From Vibrio ulleungensis (GTDB lineage Bacteria > Pseudomonadota > Gammaproteobacteria > Enterobacterales > Vibrionaceae): a DNA stretch of 64,000 bases. The stretch lies in the NCBI RefSeq assembly GCF_016900875.1, contig NZ_JAFEUM010000002.1:620001-684000 (forward strand). Direction: 5' to 3'. The notes beneath the pieces are model-generated. The model did not search any database and was not told where the DNA came from. It worked only from the letters and a program-made list of their open reading frames with translations. How positions within the stretch are numbered: the first letter of the stretch is position 1; the number at the start of each line of letters is the position of its first letter. Position numbers and translations under genes: made by a program. This document shows positions 7,423-18,511 of this stretch, piece after piece.

Positions 7423-9411
7423 TTATGCCTCCTGCTTGGTCGCGTCATGAGCCTTTTTAGACTCAGCAGCACTGTTCTTTTTCAGCCGGTATCGCTTATC
7501 GCTAATGGCAAGACCGCCACCTATGGCCATAAACAATGATCCAGCCCAAATCCAACGTACAAACGGTTTGTAATAAATACGTACCGCCCACGAACGACCG
7601 TCACCGAGTTGCTCACCCATTGCGATATACAGGTCACGGGTAATGCCACGATCGATGGCTGCTTCGGTCATCATTGAGCGCGCAGTCACGTAGAATCGTT
7701 TTTCGGCATGCAGTTCGTTGATGAACTTTCCGTCTTTAGTAATTTCAAAATCAGCAATGTAACCGTCGTAGTTAGGTCCGTCATTATCGCGCACTCCTTT
7801 GAAGTAGAAGTTGTACTCTTCTAGCACAAAATTTTCACCAGGCGCTAAACGAACGTCTTTCTCGATACTGTAGTTTTGCACCATCGCAACACCGATAACC
7901 GTAATCGCTAAACCGATGTGTGCAGTCATCATTGCCCAGTGGCTTCGAGGGAGTTTTCTCACCCCAACCGCGAACGAGTGGCGGTGCGTAGCACGTTGAT
8001 GAAGCTCATAGCCGTGCATCAATATGATCCACCAAGCCATCACCCATCCGACAAACGCCATCACTTTGAAGCTGTCTGCAAGTAGCAATGTAGATGCCGC
8101 GGCCAAGATCAACGAGGCTGTTGCAGCAATGGCCATTGGTTTATACAGGGCACTGAGTGAATCTCGTTTCCAACGCAGCAGAGGACCCACACCGAGCAGC
8201 GCCGAAAATGGAATCATCAACCATGCAAACAACGTGTTGAAGAACGGCGCCCCAATCGAGACTGACCCTAGGCCAATTTGTTTATGAACCAACGGCAACA
8301 AGGTGCCGACTAACACCACAACCAACGCGGCGATTAGTAAAATATTATTCGCGAGTAAGCCGTTTTCTCGGGACACGAGATCGAAGTTACCCCTAACCCT
8401 CACTGATGCGCCCTTCAACGCAAACAGCAATAGGCTGCCTCCAATCACCACGATGAGGAATCCAAGAATGAACAAGCCGCGCTCTGGATCTGAGGCGAAG
8501 GCATGAACCGAGACCAATATCCCTGAGCGAACCAGGAATGTCCCTAGTAAACTTAACGAGAACGCTGAAATGGCAAGCAATACAGTCCAAGCTTTAAAGG
8601 TTCCGCGCTTTTCTGTCACCGCTAATGAGTGCATAAGTGCAGTACCAGCAAGCCATGGCATGAATGACGCATTCTCTACTGGATCCCAGAACCACCAGCC
8701 GCCCCAGCCAAGTTCGTAATACGCCCACCAAGAACCTAGCGCAATACCCAGTGTCAAAAAGACCCAAGCAGCTGTCGTCCACGGGCGTGACCAACGCGCC
8801 CACGCAGTATCCAATCGACCCGTCATTAGTGACGCAATCGCAAAGGCAAACGCAACCGAGAAGCCCACGTAGCCCATATAAAGCATCGGTGGGTGAATAA
8901 TGAGTCCGGGATCTTGCAACAGTGGGTTGAGGTCTCGACCATCCACTGGGAAAAACGGCAGTGTTCGATCAAACGGGTTTGATGTCACGATGATAAACAG
9001 TAGGAATCCTACGGTAATGATCCCCATAACCCCAAGAACTCTAGCGACCGATTCGTTTGGCATTCCGCGGCTAAATGACGCTACCGCAACGGTCCAGCCG
9101 GCTTGTATTAACACCCACAGTAGCAGCGATCCCTCGTGCGCACCCCATACTGCGGTTATACGGTAGTACCACGGCAGTTTAGAGTTAGAGTTCGTCGCGA
9201 CATATTGAACGGTGAAGTCGTTCACATAGAACGACCAACATAAAATCACGAATGACAACAACAGCAGCAAAAACATACCCCACGCGAGTGGTCTCGCAGT
9301 GTGCATCAGCTGTACATTGTTCTTATGAGCACCCCACATAGGAAGCACACTGAGAAGCAGCGCTAACCCTAGTGAGATTATCAGCGCAAAATGACCTAAT
9401 TCAGCGACCAT
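7423..9411 (-). CDS. ccmF: Haem lyase subunit CcmF
   Basis: A 662-residue polytopic membrane protein with about 15 helices. The conserved W-W-D region lies near residues 236-252 (W-W-F-W-D-P-V-E-N). Other landmarks are W-G-A-H-E-G at about 89-94 and H-P-P near 173-175; several conserved His residues are potential haem ligands. CcmF is the core of the cytochrome c synthetase that attaches haem, delivered by CcmE, to CXXCH motifs in the periplasm. Length matches the family. Its ATG overlaps the ccmE stop codon by one base. Confidence 0.95.
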   Translation of the reverse strand: MVAELGHFALIISLGLALLLSVLPMWGAHKNNVQLMHTARPLAWGMFLLLLLSFVILCWSFYVNDFTVQYVATNSNSKLPWYYRITAVWGAHEGSLLLWVLIQAGWTVAVASFSRGMPNESVARVLGVMGIITVGFLLFIIVTSNPFDRTLPFFPVDGRDLNPLLQDPGLIIHPPMLYMGYVGFSVAFAFAIASLMTGRLDTAWARWSRPWTTAAWVFLTLGIALGSWWAYYELGWGGWWFWDPVENASFMPWLAGTALMHSLAVTEKRGTFKAWTVLLAISAFSLSLLGTFLVRSGILVSVHAFASDPERGLFILGFLIVVIGGSLLLFALKGASVRVRGNFDLVSRENGLLANNILLIAALVVVLVGTLLPLVHKQIGLGSVSIGAPFFNTLFAWLMIPFSALLGVGPLLRWKRDSLSALYKPMAIAATASLILAAASTLLLADSFKVMAFVGWVMAWWIILMHGYELHQRATHRHSFAVGVRKLPRSHWAMMTAHIGLAITVIGVAMVQNYSIEKDVRLAPGENFVLEEYNFYFKGVRDNDGPNYDGYIADFEITKDGKFINELHAEKRFYVTARSMMTEAAIDRGITRDLYIAMGEQLGDGRSWAVRIYYKPFVRWIWAGSLFMAIGGGLAISDKRYRLKKNSAAESKKAHDATKQEA

Positions 9412-9890
9412 TATTTAGATTCCAACTGTTCGTCTGTGTATGTCAAAGGTTCATGGATCACATTCATTGCTTCAGCCACTTCAGGTGGCATGTACTCTTC
9501 ATCGTGCTTTGCCAGTACTTCGAAGGCTTCAATAGAGGTTGGGCTTGTCAAAACACCTTGTGCAACAATACCTTGCCCTTCACGAAATAGGTCGGGCAAG
9601 ATGCCCTCATAAACGATTTTGACTTTAGGGCCTACATCGGCCAAATCAAAGCTGACTTGTAACGAATTAGGATCGCGGGATACAGAGCCTTCTACCACCA
9701 TGCCGCCTATACGTAGACGCTGGCCTACTTCTGGCTTAGAACCATCTGATTTACCGTTTACCAGTTCAGTTGGAGTATAAAATAGGTCCATATTTTGGTT
9801 TAGCGCGTAAATCATGAGACCCACAGTTAAACCCACTCCGAGTACGATGGCAAAAATTAACCCCATGCGCTTTTTACGTCTTGGATTCAT
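9411..9890 (-). CDS. ccmE: Haem chaperone CcmE
   Basis: A 159-residue protein with a basic start, one membrane anchor (about residues 9-28) and a periplasmic OB-fold. The covalent haem-binding His129 is in H-D-E-E-Y-M-P-P with Tyr133, at positions matching His130 and Tyr134 of E. coli CcmE. It receives haem from the CcmABCD complex and hands it to CcmF. The ATG overlaps the ccmD stop as ATGA, which indicates coupled translation. Confidence 0.95.
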   Translation of the reverse strand: MNPRRKKRMGLIFAIVLGVGLTVGLMIYALNQNMDLFYTPTELVNGKSDGSKPEVGQRLRIGGMVVEGSVSRDPNSLQVSFDLADVGPKVKIVYEGILPDLFREGQGIVAQGVLTSPTSIEAFEVLAKHDEEYMPPEVAEAMNVIHEPLTYTDEQLESK

Positions 9891-10093
9891 AGCGTGTTCT
9901 CCCTATTCTTTGCCGCGTCTATGCGTGCTTGGCGGTGTTTTTTCTTATTCACTTCGTTCAAAATTTTCTTGGTATCGTTCCGACTTGCGATCAAAAGCGC
10001 AAACATCGATAAAAATGTCACTGCAAATCCGCTCCACACGTACTTTGCGTAACCCCCCATAGCGAAAATATCACCGAATGATTCAAACTGCAT
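9887..10093 (-). CDS. ccmD: CcmD haem exporter accessory peptide
   Basis: A 68-residue single-helix protein (helix about residues 17-37) followed by a strongly basic cytoplasmic tail. This is the standard form of CcmD, which joins CcmA, CcmB and CcmC and helps release holo-CcmE. I place the start at the ATG at 10093: an AGGAG lies 7 nt upstream, while the GTG three bases earlier is closer to it. The start region touches the ccmC stop codon. Confidence 0.88.
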   Translation of the reverse strand: MQFESFGDIFAMGGYAKYVWSGFAVTFLSMFALLIASRNDTKKILNEVNKKKHRQARIDAAKNRENTL

Positions 10094-10095
10094 CA

Positions 10096-10857
10096 CTATG
10101 CTCCTTTTTGCGCTGTGGTGGTTTCAGATTCTGCCAAGGCTTGTACCCATGGACGGTGCGATTCTTTTTGAAGTATTTGGTTCTTGAATCGGATCAACAT
10201 CACCGACCCAAAAAAGAAACCAAAGCCCAATATATTCAGCAATAACGGCCACAGCATATTGGGTGCAATGGACGGTTTTTCAAATTTAGTGATGGTCGCA
10301 CCCTGATGAAGAGTATTCCACCATTCAACAGAGAAATGAATGATTGGCAAGTTAATCACCCCAACGATGGCTAAGATACCGGCTGCTTTAGCGGCCGTTT
10401 TTTGGTCATCGAAGGCGTGATACAGGGCAATTACACCCAAGTACAAGAACAGTAGAATAAGTTCTGAGGTTAGACGAGCATCCCAAACCCACCAAGTGCC
10501 CCACATAGGTTTGCCCCAAATGGCTCCCGTCATAAGTGCAATAAAGGTATACACTGCGCCGATTGGCGCCATTGCCAATGCTGCCATGTTAGAGAGTTTT
10601 AGTTGCCATACCAGACCAATAAATGCTGCGATGGCCATCGACATGTAGACGCCCATCGACCAAATTGCGGACGGTACGTGCACATAGATCATGCGAAAAC
10701 TTTCGCCTTGCTGATAATCCGACGGCGCAAAAAAGAGCCCCCACACCGTTCCCGTCCCTAACGTTAGCAGTGTCAAAACCGCAAACCACGGCAGTAACCG
10801 GTTGCAAAGCTGATAAGCTGTTTCTGATTTGGCGTAGGGATGTAACCATTTCCACAT
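10096..10857 (-). CDS. ccmC: Haem-handling membrane protein CcmC
   Basis: A 253-residue protein with six predicted helices and the tryptophan-rich W-G-T-W-W-V-W-D loop near residues 119-126. Flanking histidines include H60 in Y-V-H-V-P and one near 183 in I-I-H-F-S. CcmC binds haem at the periplasmic face and loads it onto CcmE His129. It lies between ccmB and ccmD in the standard operon order. Confidence 0.95.
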   Translation of the reverse strand: MWKWLHPYAKSETAYQLCNRLLPWFAVLTLLTLGTGTVWGLFFAPSDYQQGESFRMIYVHVPSAIWSMGVYMSMAIAAFIGLVWQLKLSNMAALAMAPIGAVYTFIALMTGAIWGKPMWGTWWVWDARLTSELILLFLYLGVIALYHAFDDQKTAAKAAGILAIVGVINLPIIHFSVEWWNTLHQGATITKFEKPSIAPNMLWPLLLNILGFGFFFGSVMLIRFKNQILQKESHRPWVQALAESETTTAQKGA

Positions 10858-10878
10858 GTCAAAAATTCCTATGAATCA

Positions 10879-11547
10879 CTAATTTACGCTGACTCGGAGT
10901 GAAGCCGAAATAGCGAATGGAGTTAAAGTCATTGCGCCCACTAAAAAAGCGCCAAGCACTGCCGCTTGACCGTTATACGCCATTCCTAGCGTTGCGGCAT
11001 CAATCGCGGACGTTGCAAAAATTAATATTGGGATATAAAGAGGCAGTACTAAAAGACTCAGAAGAACTCCTCCTTTTTGTAGCCCTACCGTCAGAGCGAC
11101 GCCGATTGCACCAATAAAACTAAGTGTCGGCGTCCCTAAAAGCAGTGTCACAACCACTGCCAACCATGCATCGAATGACAGTGATAATAACACTGCAAGC
11201 AGTGGGCTGATAATGATTAAAGGCAAACCAGTTAGCAGCCAGTGAGCGAGTACTTTCGACATCGCCACAAGCGGAAGTGGAATGGGCATTAACATCATTT
11301 GCTCAAGTGCGCCGTCGTTGTAGTCGTCGCGAAACAGTCTCTCTAAAGACAATAACGCAGACAACAACGCAGCGACCCACACAATACCCGGTGCAATACG
11401 AGCAAGAAGGTTTGGCTCAGGTCCAATACTCAGCGGAAACAGAGTGATCACGATTATGAAAAACCACAGTGGGTTTAACACATCCGCTTGACGCCGATAT
11501 GCAATCAATAGCTCCCGTCGAATAATGGCGAGCATGGTACGTAGCAT
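10879..11547 (-). CDS. ccmB: CcmB permease of the haem maturation ABC complex
   Basis: A 222-residue membrane protein with about six helices and an N-terminal amphipathic stretch (R-R-E-L near residues 10-13), as expected for CcmB. Together with the ATPase CcmA it forms the ABC module whose ATP hydrolysis releases holo-CcmE from CcmC. It starts seven bases after ccmA ends. A second in-frame ATG lies at residue 5. Confidence 0.93.
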   Translation of the reverse strand: MLRTMLAIIRRELLIAYRRQADVLNPLWFFIIVITLFPLSIGPEPNLLARIAPGIVWVAALLSALLSLERLFRDDYNDGALEQMMLMPIPLPLVAMSKVLAHWLLTGLPLIIISPLLAVLLSLSFDAWLAVVVTLLLGTPTLSFIGAIGVALTVGLQKGGVLLSLLVLPLYIPILIFATSAIDAATLGMAYNGQAAVLGAFLVGAMTLTPFAISASLRVSVN

Positions 11548-11554
11548 CCGTTCT

Positions 11555-12169
11555 TTACCCCAGAGTAATCTTTCGCAGTTTTGGATTATCGATGAACATG
11601 TCTTGGTGAGTGGTTAACAGCACTATCCCACCTTGGTTAGCGTGCGAGAGAAACAATGACTCCAACACTTTGACACCTTGTTTGTCAATCGCGGTCAGCG
11701 GTTCATCCAATATCCACAATTTTTGATTAGTTAGCCACAACCGAGCTAACGCAACACGGCGCTGCTGCCCCGCAGACAATTGCGAAACAGGAATATCTTC
11801 ACGACCTGCAAGCCCCACTTGCGCTAACGCGTCAAAAAGAGTTTGCCTGTTATGACTAAGACCGAATACCGACTGATAAAATTGCAGATTTTCGAGTCCA
11901 CTGAGATCTTTTTTAACCCCAGTTTGATGCCCAAGGAACAGCAAGTTTTGATGGAACGTATCCCGGTCACGCTCAACATCCGTTCCTTGCCATAAGATGT
12001 CACCTTCTTCTTTATCACCGAGTCCGGCAATAATTCGCAACAAGGTAGTTTTACCTGTCCCATTGCGGCCTTCAATCTGGATGAGATCCCCAGATTTGGC
12101 TTCAAACGACAATTGAGCGAACAATACGCGATCATCACGAATGGCGGTGACTTGTTGGACGGTAAGCAT
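11555..12169 (-). CDS. ccmA: CcmA ATPase of the haem maturation ABC complex
   Basis: A 204-residue ABC ATPase with Walker [10 protein letters not shown] at 34-42, signature L-S-A-G-Q-Q-R-R near 131-138, Walker B L-W-I-L-D-E-P near 151-157 and the switch histidine in T-T-H-Q. It is the first gene of the ccm operon. The 157-base gap to the chemotaxis operon holds no strong terminator, so read-through from the chemotaxis operon is possible. The start ATG lies eight bases after a GGTACC; the ribosome site is modest. Confidence 0.93.
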   Translation of the reverse strand: MLTVQQVTAIRDDRVLFAQLSFEAKSGDLIQIEGRNGTGKTTLLRIIAGLGDKEEGDILWQGTDVERDRDTFHQNLLFLGHQTGVKKDLSGLENLQFYQSVFGLSHNRQTLFDALAQVGLAGREDIPVSQLSAGQQRRVALARLWLTNQKLWILDEPLTAIDKQGVKVLESLFLSHANQGGIVLLTTHQDMFIDNPKLRKITLG

Positions 12170-12326
12170 GGGTACCAGGATTGTAAAATTTTCGTCAGTC
12201 TACCACATTGCAGTTGTGCCTAAGAAGGGTTGAGACGACTGCAAATGGCGAAATGTAGCGTACGTTGGCACTTCTGTTAAAAAAGTGCGATCGAGGTTGT
12301 GTTCGTGGTTCGTTTATGCAGAGAAA

Positions 12327-12854
12327 TTAACGTTTTAGAGGACGTCTTGGTGGATAACCGGACGGTTGGGCGCTCTCTGAGCGTGGGGCTTGCGCACGGC
12401 GAGTTGGAGCACGCTGCGGCGAGCGGTCTTCTTGTTTGCTGGCAATTTTATTTTGTAACGACATCATCAGCTCTGCTTCCGCTTTTGGAAGCTCACATTC
12501 TTGAATAAGCTCGTTCACGTCAGCACCCAACTTAACCATCTTCGAGGCGCGTGAGTACAGTCTTCCGTCGTTATCGTTATTCTCAATTTCTCGAATTCTA
12601 TCGTTGAGAATTTGAATGGTATCTTGTTGTTCAGACACTTTTTGCCCTAAACCTATCACCACAGAACGGACCTCTAGCAACTGTTTATTCACTGTCGCGA
12701 GATCTTTTTCTTGCCTTGATAATCGGTCTTGCTGTTTTTTTGCGGCAAGATTAGCCGCACGCTTTGCTCGTATCCAGAGCAGCGCTAAAAATAGCAATGT
12801 AGCTGCTAATGCAGCTACATAAGGAATTAATTGTGAATCTATGCTGATTGGCAT
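12327..12854 (-). CDS. DUF2802 protein at the end of the chemotaxis operon
   Basis: A 175-residue protein with an N-terminal membrane helix (about residues 10-30), a coiled-coil segment rich in Lys/Gln/Glu (about 35-90), a small domain with K-L-G-A-D-V-N-E-L near 110 and a Pro/Arg-rich tail. This pattern matches DUF2802 proteins that follow cheW in Vibrio and Pseudomonas; the function is not established. I chose the ATG at 12854 because it overlaps the cheW stop as TAATG; an ATG eight codons earlier is possible. It is the last gene before the ccm operon. Confidence 0.75.
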   Translation of the reverse strand: MPISIDSQLIPYVAALAATLLFLALLWIRAKRAANLAAKKQQDRLSRQEKDLATVNKQLLEVRSVVIGLGQKVSEQQDTIQILNDRIREIENNDNDGRLYSRASKMVKLGADVNELIQECELPKAEAELMMSLQNKIASKQEDRSPQRAPTRRAQAPRSESAQPSGYPPRRPLKR

Positions 12855-13348
12855 TACAAGTGAGCCATTTCTTCCCATTCATCGTCTGAAAGCAGTTTAT
12901 TAAGATCCACCAAAATAAGCAACTTACCATCGCGATTGCTGACGCCTTGAATGAACTTAGCACTTTCATCCGTACCCACGCTTGGTGTGGTGTCGATTTC
13001 AGAAGAACGCAAGTAAACCACTTCAGCAACGCTATCGACAAGAATACCAATCACTTGGCTGTCTGATTCAATCACGATAATACGCGTATTGTCGGTAATT
13101 TCACCTTGCATCAATCCAAAGCGAGAGCGTGTATCGATGACCGTTACTACGTTACCACGAAGGTTTATAATGCCCAGAACATAGTCTGGCGCGCCCGGTA
13201 CGGGTGCAATTTCTGAGTAACGCAGTACTTCACGCACTTGCATTACATTAATGCCATAGGTTTCGTCTTCCAGTTGGAAGGTCACCCATTGCAATACCTC
13301 ATCGTTTACCTGGTCTTTTCTCACTTCCAGTTCTGCTGTCTGAGACAT
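12854..13348 (-). CDS. cheW: Chemotaxis coupling protein CheW
   Basis: A 164-residue single CheW domain. Typical landmarks are I-N-V-M-Q-V-R-E-V-L, A-P-D-Y-V-L-G-I-I-N-L-R-G and I-G-I-L-V-D-S-V. CheW links the kinase CheA to methyl-accepting receptors in the polar array. It lies ten bases after parP. Array proteins and array-positioning proteins are therefore made from one transcript. Confidence 0.95.
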   Translation of the reverse strand: MSQTAELEVRKDQVNDEVLQWVTFQLEDETYGINVMQVREVLRYSEIAPVPGAPDYVLGIINLRGNVVTVIDTRSRFGLMQGEITDNTRIIVIESDSQVIGILVDSVAEVVYLRSSEIDTTPSVGTDESAKFIQGVSNRDGKLLILVDLNKLLSDDEWEEMAHL

Positions 13349-13358
13349 TGATATCTCC

Positions 13359-14427
<1,069 letters not shown>

Positions 14428-14441
<14 letters not shown>

Positions 14442-15210
14442 TTTGAACCAACCTGTCTAAATATATAAGCAACTGCTTATAAGCGAATACACCTCGGCTT
14501 CCCGGAGCGCAATGAGAAATGGGCAGCCGTCTTAAGCTTGCGTCTCTAAACTTGGTATCAATAGGAATCGCCGACGGCCATACTTGCGTTGGGTAATCTT
14601 GCTTAAGCTGATTGAGCGTCTGTAAGGATGCTCGCGTACGCTTGTCATACATGGTTGGAACAATCGTCACGTTAAATCCGCGCTTTTTGGATTTTTGCAT
14701 AATCGCGAGTGTGCGCGTCATACGCTCCAGCCCTTTCATCGCCAAAAACTCGGTCTGTACAGGAATGAGTATGCGTGAGCTTGCCGCCAAAGCATTAACC
14801 ATCATCACCCCTAAAATAGGTGGGCAGTCGATCAATACGTAGTCGTAATCGTCTCTAATTGAGCTCAACGCTTTTTTGACCACTAAACCTAATCCACTTT
14901 TAGACCCCATCACACGATCCAATGTAGCTAAAGACATGTGCGCTGGAATTAGGTCGATGTTCTCTATTTCGCTTTTTTGAATGACGCTACGAACCGCATC
15001 ACGAGATGTGCTTGATTGCTGAAAAAGATTAAACAACGAATGAGTCACCTCATCACTGTCAACGCCAAGGTAGGTAGATAATGACGCATGGGGATCCGTA
15101 TCGATCACTAGCACTCGATGCCCTTTTTTAGCCAGTAATCCAGCTAAGCTAATGGTTGTGGTCGTTTTGCCCACCCCACCTTTTTGGTTCGCAATGCTCC
15201 ACACTATCAT
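14428..15210 (-). CDS. parC: ParC, ParA-like ATPase for polar chemotaxis arrays
   Basis: A 260-residue deviant-Walker ATPase. K-G-G-V-G-K-T-T lies at 10-17 with the signature lysine, followed by D-T-D-P-H-A-S near 38-44 and Y-V-L-I-D-C-P-P near 130. Orphan ParA proteins in this operon position are ParC, which is recruited to the old pole by HubP and directs inheritance of chemotaxis arrays through ParP. It starts four bases after cheB. This is not a plasmid partition gene: no parB or replication gene is nearby. Confidence 0.9.
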
Positions 15211-15213
15211 CGG

Positions 15214-16308
15214 TTACTTCATCCCCAGCTCAACAAGGATGCGTTCAGAGATTCGTTCTAGCGGCAAATCTTCACTCGAAATCCCTGCTTTGGCTACCGC
15301 TTGCGGCATACCATACACGACACAACTGGCTTCATCTTGTGCCCAAACTGTGGAACCCGCATTTTTAAGCAGTTTTGCACCATCGCGCCCATCTGCTCCC
15401 ATGCCGGTTAACACCATTGACAATACTTTGTCTTGGTACACTTTTGCCGCCGATGCGAAAGTGACATCGACACAAGGCTTATAGTTCATGCGATCGCCAC
15501 CATCAATGATGCGAACGCGCGCTGAGCCGCTGCGTCCATCGACCATCATCTGCTTACCACCTGGTGCTAAGTAAGCCACACCTGGTTTTAGGGCGTCACC
15601 ATCTTGAGCTTCACACACCTGAATCTTGCACAGTGTATTGAGACGTGCAGCAAATGCTGACGTAAAAGTCGCAGGCATATGCTGAATTAATAAGATCGGG
15701 TGTGGGTAATGCGCGGGCAAAGCGGTTAACACTTTTTGCAGGGCAACAGGCCCACCTGTCGAGGTGCCAATTGCGGTCAACTGATACTTCTTACCGCTCG
15801 CTCTAAACCCAACTTGGCGCGCAACTGGCGCAGGTTTTGCGTCTTCAGTTAAGGCTGAACTGGCAGTTCGAATAGGTGCCGCAGAAGGTGCTGGGCGTCG
15901 CATAAACCGACGTTTACGCGCGATTTCAACGACGCGATTTTGCAACAGCGCAACCGCTTCATCTTTGTTTTTAGCAATGTCTTCAAACTTTTTAGGTAAA
16001 AAGTCCAATGCGCCAGCATCTAAGGCTTCCAACGTAGCTTTTGCACCATCGTGTGTCAGCGACGAGAACATCAAAATGGGTGTTGGATTTGCTGCCATGA
16101 TTTTTTTCACAGCAGTAATTCCGTCCATTACCGGCATTTCGATGTCCATGGTGATCACATCAGGCTTCAGAGAAGCCGCTTTCTCCACGGCTTCTTTACC
16201 ATTTACTGCGACATCGATCACTTCCAGTTGCGGGTGGCCATTAATGATTTCACTTACACGTCGACGAAAGAAACTCGAATCATCTACGACCAGTACTTTT
16301 AACCCCAT
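15214..16308 (-). CDS. cheB: Chemotaxis methylesterase CheB
   Basis: A 364-residue response regulator enzyme. The receiver domain (1-120) has D-D at 9-10 and the phosphorylated Asp55 in T-M-D-I-E-M-P. A linker follows, then the methylesterase domain with the catalytic Ser in G-T-S-T-G-G-P (about 178-184), His in I-Q-H-M-P and Asp near the M-G-A-D-G-R-D stretch. It demethylates and deamidates receptors during adaptation. The partner methyltransferase gene cheR is not in this window. Confidence 0.95.
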   Translation of the reverse strand: MGLKVLVVDDSSFFRRRVSEIINGHPQLEVIDVAVNGKEAVEKAASLKPDVITMDIEMPVMDGITAVKKIMAANPTPILMFSSLTHDGAKATLEALDAGALDFLPKKFEDIAKNKDEAVALLQNRVVEIARKRRFMRRPAPSAAPIRTASSALTEDAKPAPVARQVGFRASGKKYQLTAIGTSTGGPVALQKVLTALPAHYPHPILLIQHMPATFTSAFAARLNTLCKIQVCEAQDGDALKPGVAYLAPGGKQMMVDGRSGSARVRIIDGGDRMNYKPCVDVTFASAAKVYQDKVLSMVLTGMGADGRDGAKLLKNAGSTVWAQDEASCVVYGMPQAVAKAGISSEDLPLERISERILVELGMK

Positions 16309-16336
16309 AACTTCCTTTTATCCTCCAGGTTACGCT

Positions 16337-18502
16337 TTAGTAAGCTCGTGAGCGCGTAGCGTAACGTTTCAGCAAGTTAGGTACATCCAAAATCAGTGCG
16401 ATGTGTCCATCACTAGTAATGGTTGCCCCTGCCATGCCTGGTGTTCCTTGTAATAAAGCATCCAGCGGTTTAATCACCACTTCTTCTTGACCGATTAACG
16501 CGTCAACAACAAACCCGACACGTTGACTGCCAAGCTGCACGATAACGACATGCCCAAGACCACGCTTACTTGCGTCTCTTGATTCATTTGGACATAACCA
16601 ATCTTGTAAGTAGAACAGTGGGATCGATTTTTCTCGAACAATAATGGTCAATTGACCATCCACAGTATTGGTCTTACTTAAATCAAGATGGAAAATTTCA
16701 TTAACGCTACCCAGTGGCAAAGCAAAAGGTTGGTTCGCAACGCCGACCATTAGGGTCGGTAGTATCGCTAACGTCAGTGGAACTTTGATGGTGATCTTGG
16801 TGCCTTTACCCAGTTCGGAATCAATATCAATCGAACCGTTGAGTGTATTAATGGCGGTCTTAACCACGTCCATACCGACACCACGTCCAGAAATATCTGA
16901 AATCTTCTCTTTGGTTGAGAAACCCGGTGCGAAAATAAGGTTAAAACACTCTTTGTTGGTTAAGCGAGATGCCGCATCCGTATCCATGAGACCTCGGTTT
17001 ACCGCGATATCACGTAGCTTATCCGCATCCATACCGCCACCGTCGTCTACAATAGACAGCTCGATATGGTCACCTTCTTGAGACGCCGATAAAATTACTT
17101 TACCGGTTCGAGACTTACCAACTTTGGCACGCTTATCCGGCATTTCAATACCGTGGTCCACAGAGTTTCGCACTAAGTGAATCAATGGATCAGCAAGCGC
17201 TTCGACTAAGTTTTTATCCAGGTCTGTCTCTTCACCGCGCATTTCCAGCACGATGTCTTTATTTAGGTTACGCGCCAAATCTCGAACAACACGTGGGAAT
17301 CGACCGAACACCTTCTTAATAGGTTGCATGCGCGTCTTCATTACCGCGCCTTGCAGATCCGCTGTGACGACATCAAGGTTAGACACCGCTTTAGACATCT
17401 CTTCGTCAGCGCTGTTCAAGCCCAAGCTAACCAGTCGGTTTCTCACCAGTACCAGCTCTCCGACCATGTTCATAATGGTGTCTAAGGTTGAGGTATCGAC
17501 GCGTACAGACGATTCTGCTTGAGGTTTTGTCTTTTCTTTACCCGCTGCTTTTGCTGGCGCCGGTTTAGCGACTGCTTTGGGCTCAGCAGCTTTAGGTGCT
17601 GGCGCAGCCTGTTGGGCTTTTGGTGTGACAGGCGTCGGTGCAGGGTTAGCCGCAGCCGGTTTAGTCGCAGCATCGAGTTCTTCGAGCGTTGGACCTTTGC
17701 CAGATCCATGAAGCTGGTCGAGAATTTTCTCAAATTCATCGTCAGTCATCAGATCTTCGTCGCTACCAAAGCTTTTTGGTGCGGCAGCAACCGGAGCTGC
17801 GGGAGCGGCATCATTTGTAGTAGGGCTTCCGCCTACACCGTGTAATTCATCGAGTAAGTTTTCAAACTCATCATCGGTAATATCATCACTTGATGCTGCT
17901 GGCGCTTTAGGTTCTATCTGTGTCACATTGCTTGGCGTTGTAGCAGTAGGACTGCCGCCTGCACCATGCAATTGATCCAATAGTTTTTCAAACTCATCTT
18001 CAGAAATTTCATCCACTGAGCCTGCATCAATACTTCCCGTAGAAACAAGGCTGGCTGGCTCTGGCACGCTGACTGGCTCTGGTGCTACTACAGCCTTAGC
18101 CGGCTCTTCGCTTTCAGGTTTACACAAACGGTGCAGCTCTTCGAGAAGCGCTGGATCAGCAGGAGTCAAAGACTCACCATTTTGAACCGCCTCAAACATA
18201 ACATTTACAGCATCTAGCGACTGTAAAATAGTGTCCATCAGCTCTGGCGTGACCGAACGTTGACCATTTCGTAAAATATCAAATACGTTTTCTGCACCAT
18301 GGCAAGCGTCGACTAGTTCGACAAGCGATAAAAATCCTGCTCCACCTTTAACGGTGTGGAACCCACGGAAAATAGCATTCAGAAGTTCTTTGTTATCCGG
18401 ATCATTTTCAAGCTCAATCAGTTGCTCTGAAAGAAGCTCAAGAATTTCTCCTGCTTCAACAAGGAAGTCCTGAAGAATATCTTCATCTACATCATAACTC
18501 AT
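16337..18502 (-). CDS. cheA: Chemotaxis histidine kinase CheA
   Basis: A 721-residue kinase. The Hpt domain has the phosphorylated His49 in F-H-T-V-K-G-G. Dimerisation begins near 335 (S-T-L-D-T-I-M-N-M-V-G-E-L). The ATP-binding domain has H-L-V-R-N-S-V-D-H-G, D-D-G-G-G-M-D and G-R-G-V-G-M-D-V-V, and a CheW-like domain ends the protein. Between Hpt and dimerisation domain, where E. coli CheA has the CheY-binding P2 domain, there is an Ala/Pro-rich linker with three copies of a D-E-F-E...L-H-G module. In V. cholerae a segment between Hpt and dimerisation domain (LID) binds ParP. The kinase phosphorylates CheY and CheB. Confidence 0.96.
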   Translation of the reverse strand: MSYDVDEDILQDFLVEAGEILELLSEQLIELENDPDNKELLNAIFRGFHTVKGGAGFLSLVELVDACHGAENVFDILRNGQRSVTPELMDTILQSLDAVNVMFEAVQNGESLTPADPALLEELHRLCKPESEEPAKAVVAPEPVSVPEPASLVSTGSIDAGSVDEISEDEFEKLLDQLHGAGGSPTATTPSNVTQIEPKAPAASSDDITDDEFENLLDELHGVGGSPTTNDAAPAAPVAAAPKSFGSDEDLMTDDEFEKILDQLHGSGKGPTLEELDAATKPAAANPAPTPVTPKAQQAAPAPKAAEPKAVAKPAPAKAAGKEKTKPQAESSVRVDTSTLDTIMNMVGELVLVRNRLVSLGLNSADEEMSKAVSNLDVVTADLQGAVMKTRMQPIKKVFGRFPRVVRDLARNLNKDIVLEMRGEETDLDKNLVEALADPLIHLVRNSVDHGIEMPDKRAKVGKSRTGKVILSASQEGDHIELSIVDDGGGMDADKLRDIAVNRGLMDTDAASRLTNKECFNLIFAPGFSTKEKISDISGRGVGMDVVKTAINTLNGSIDIDSELGKGTKITIKVPLTLAILPTLMVGVANQPFALPLGSVNEIFHLDLSKTNTVDGQLTIIVREKSIPLFYLQDWLCPNESRDASKRGLGHVVIVQLGSQRVGFVVDALIGQEEVVIKPLDALLQGTPGMAGATITSDGHIALILDVPNLLKRYATRSRAY
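17687..18007 (-). repeat. Three-copy D-E-F-E/L-H-G peptide repeat in CheA linker
   Basis: Three copies of a 21-residue module lie at about residues 166-186, 208-228 and 252-272. Each has a D/E-D-E-F-E core, L-D-Q/E-L-H-G and a closing P-T. Spacing is 42-44 residues, with Ala/Pro/Ser-rich spacers that are not conserved. The modules are predicted acidic helices and probably docking motifs. Confidence 0.85.
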
Positions 18503-18511
18503 ACAATACCC

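Noticed and set aside
12265-12282. A plus-strand TTGGCAC resembling a sigma-54 promoter between ccmA and the DUF2802 gene
   Set aside because: The -12 GC is absent, and no plus-strand gene lies downstream.
12268-12289. A GCACTT/AAGTGC stem as terminator of the chemotaxis operon
   Set aside because: The T/A-run is in the loop, not after the stem, so it is not a standard intrinsic terminator.
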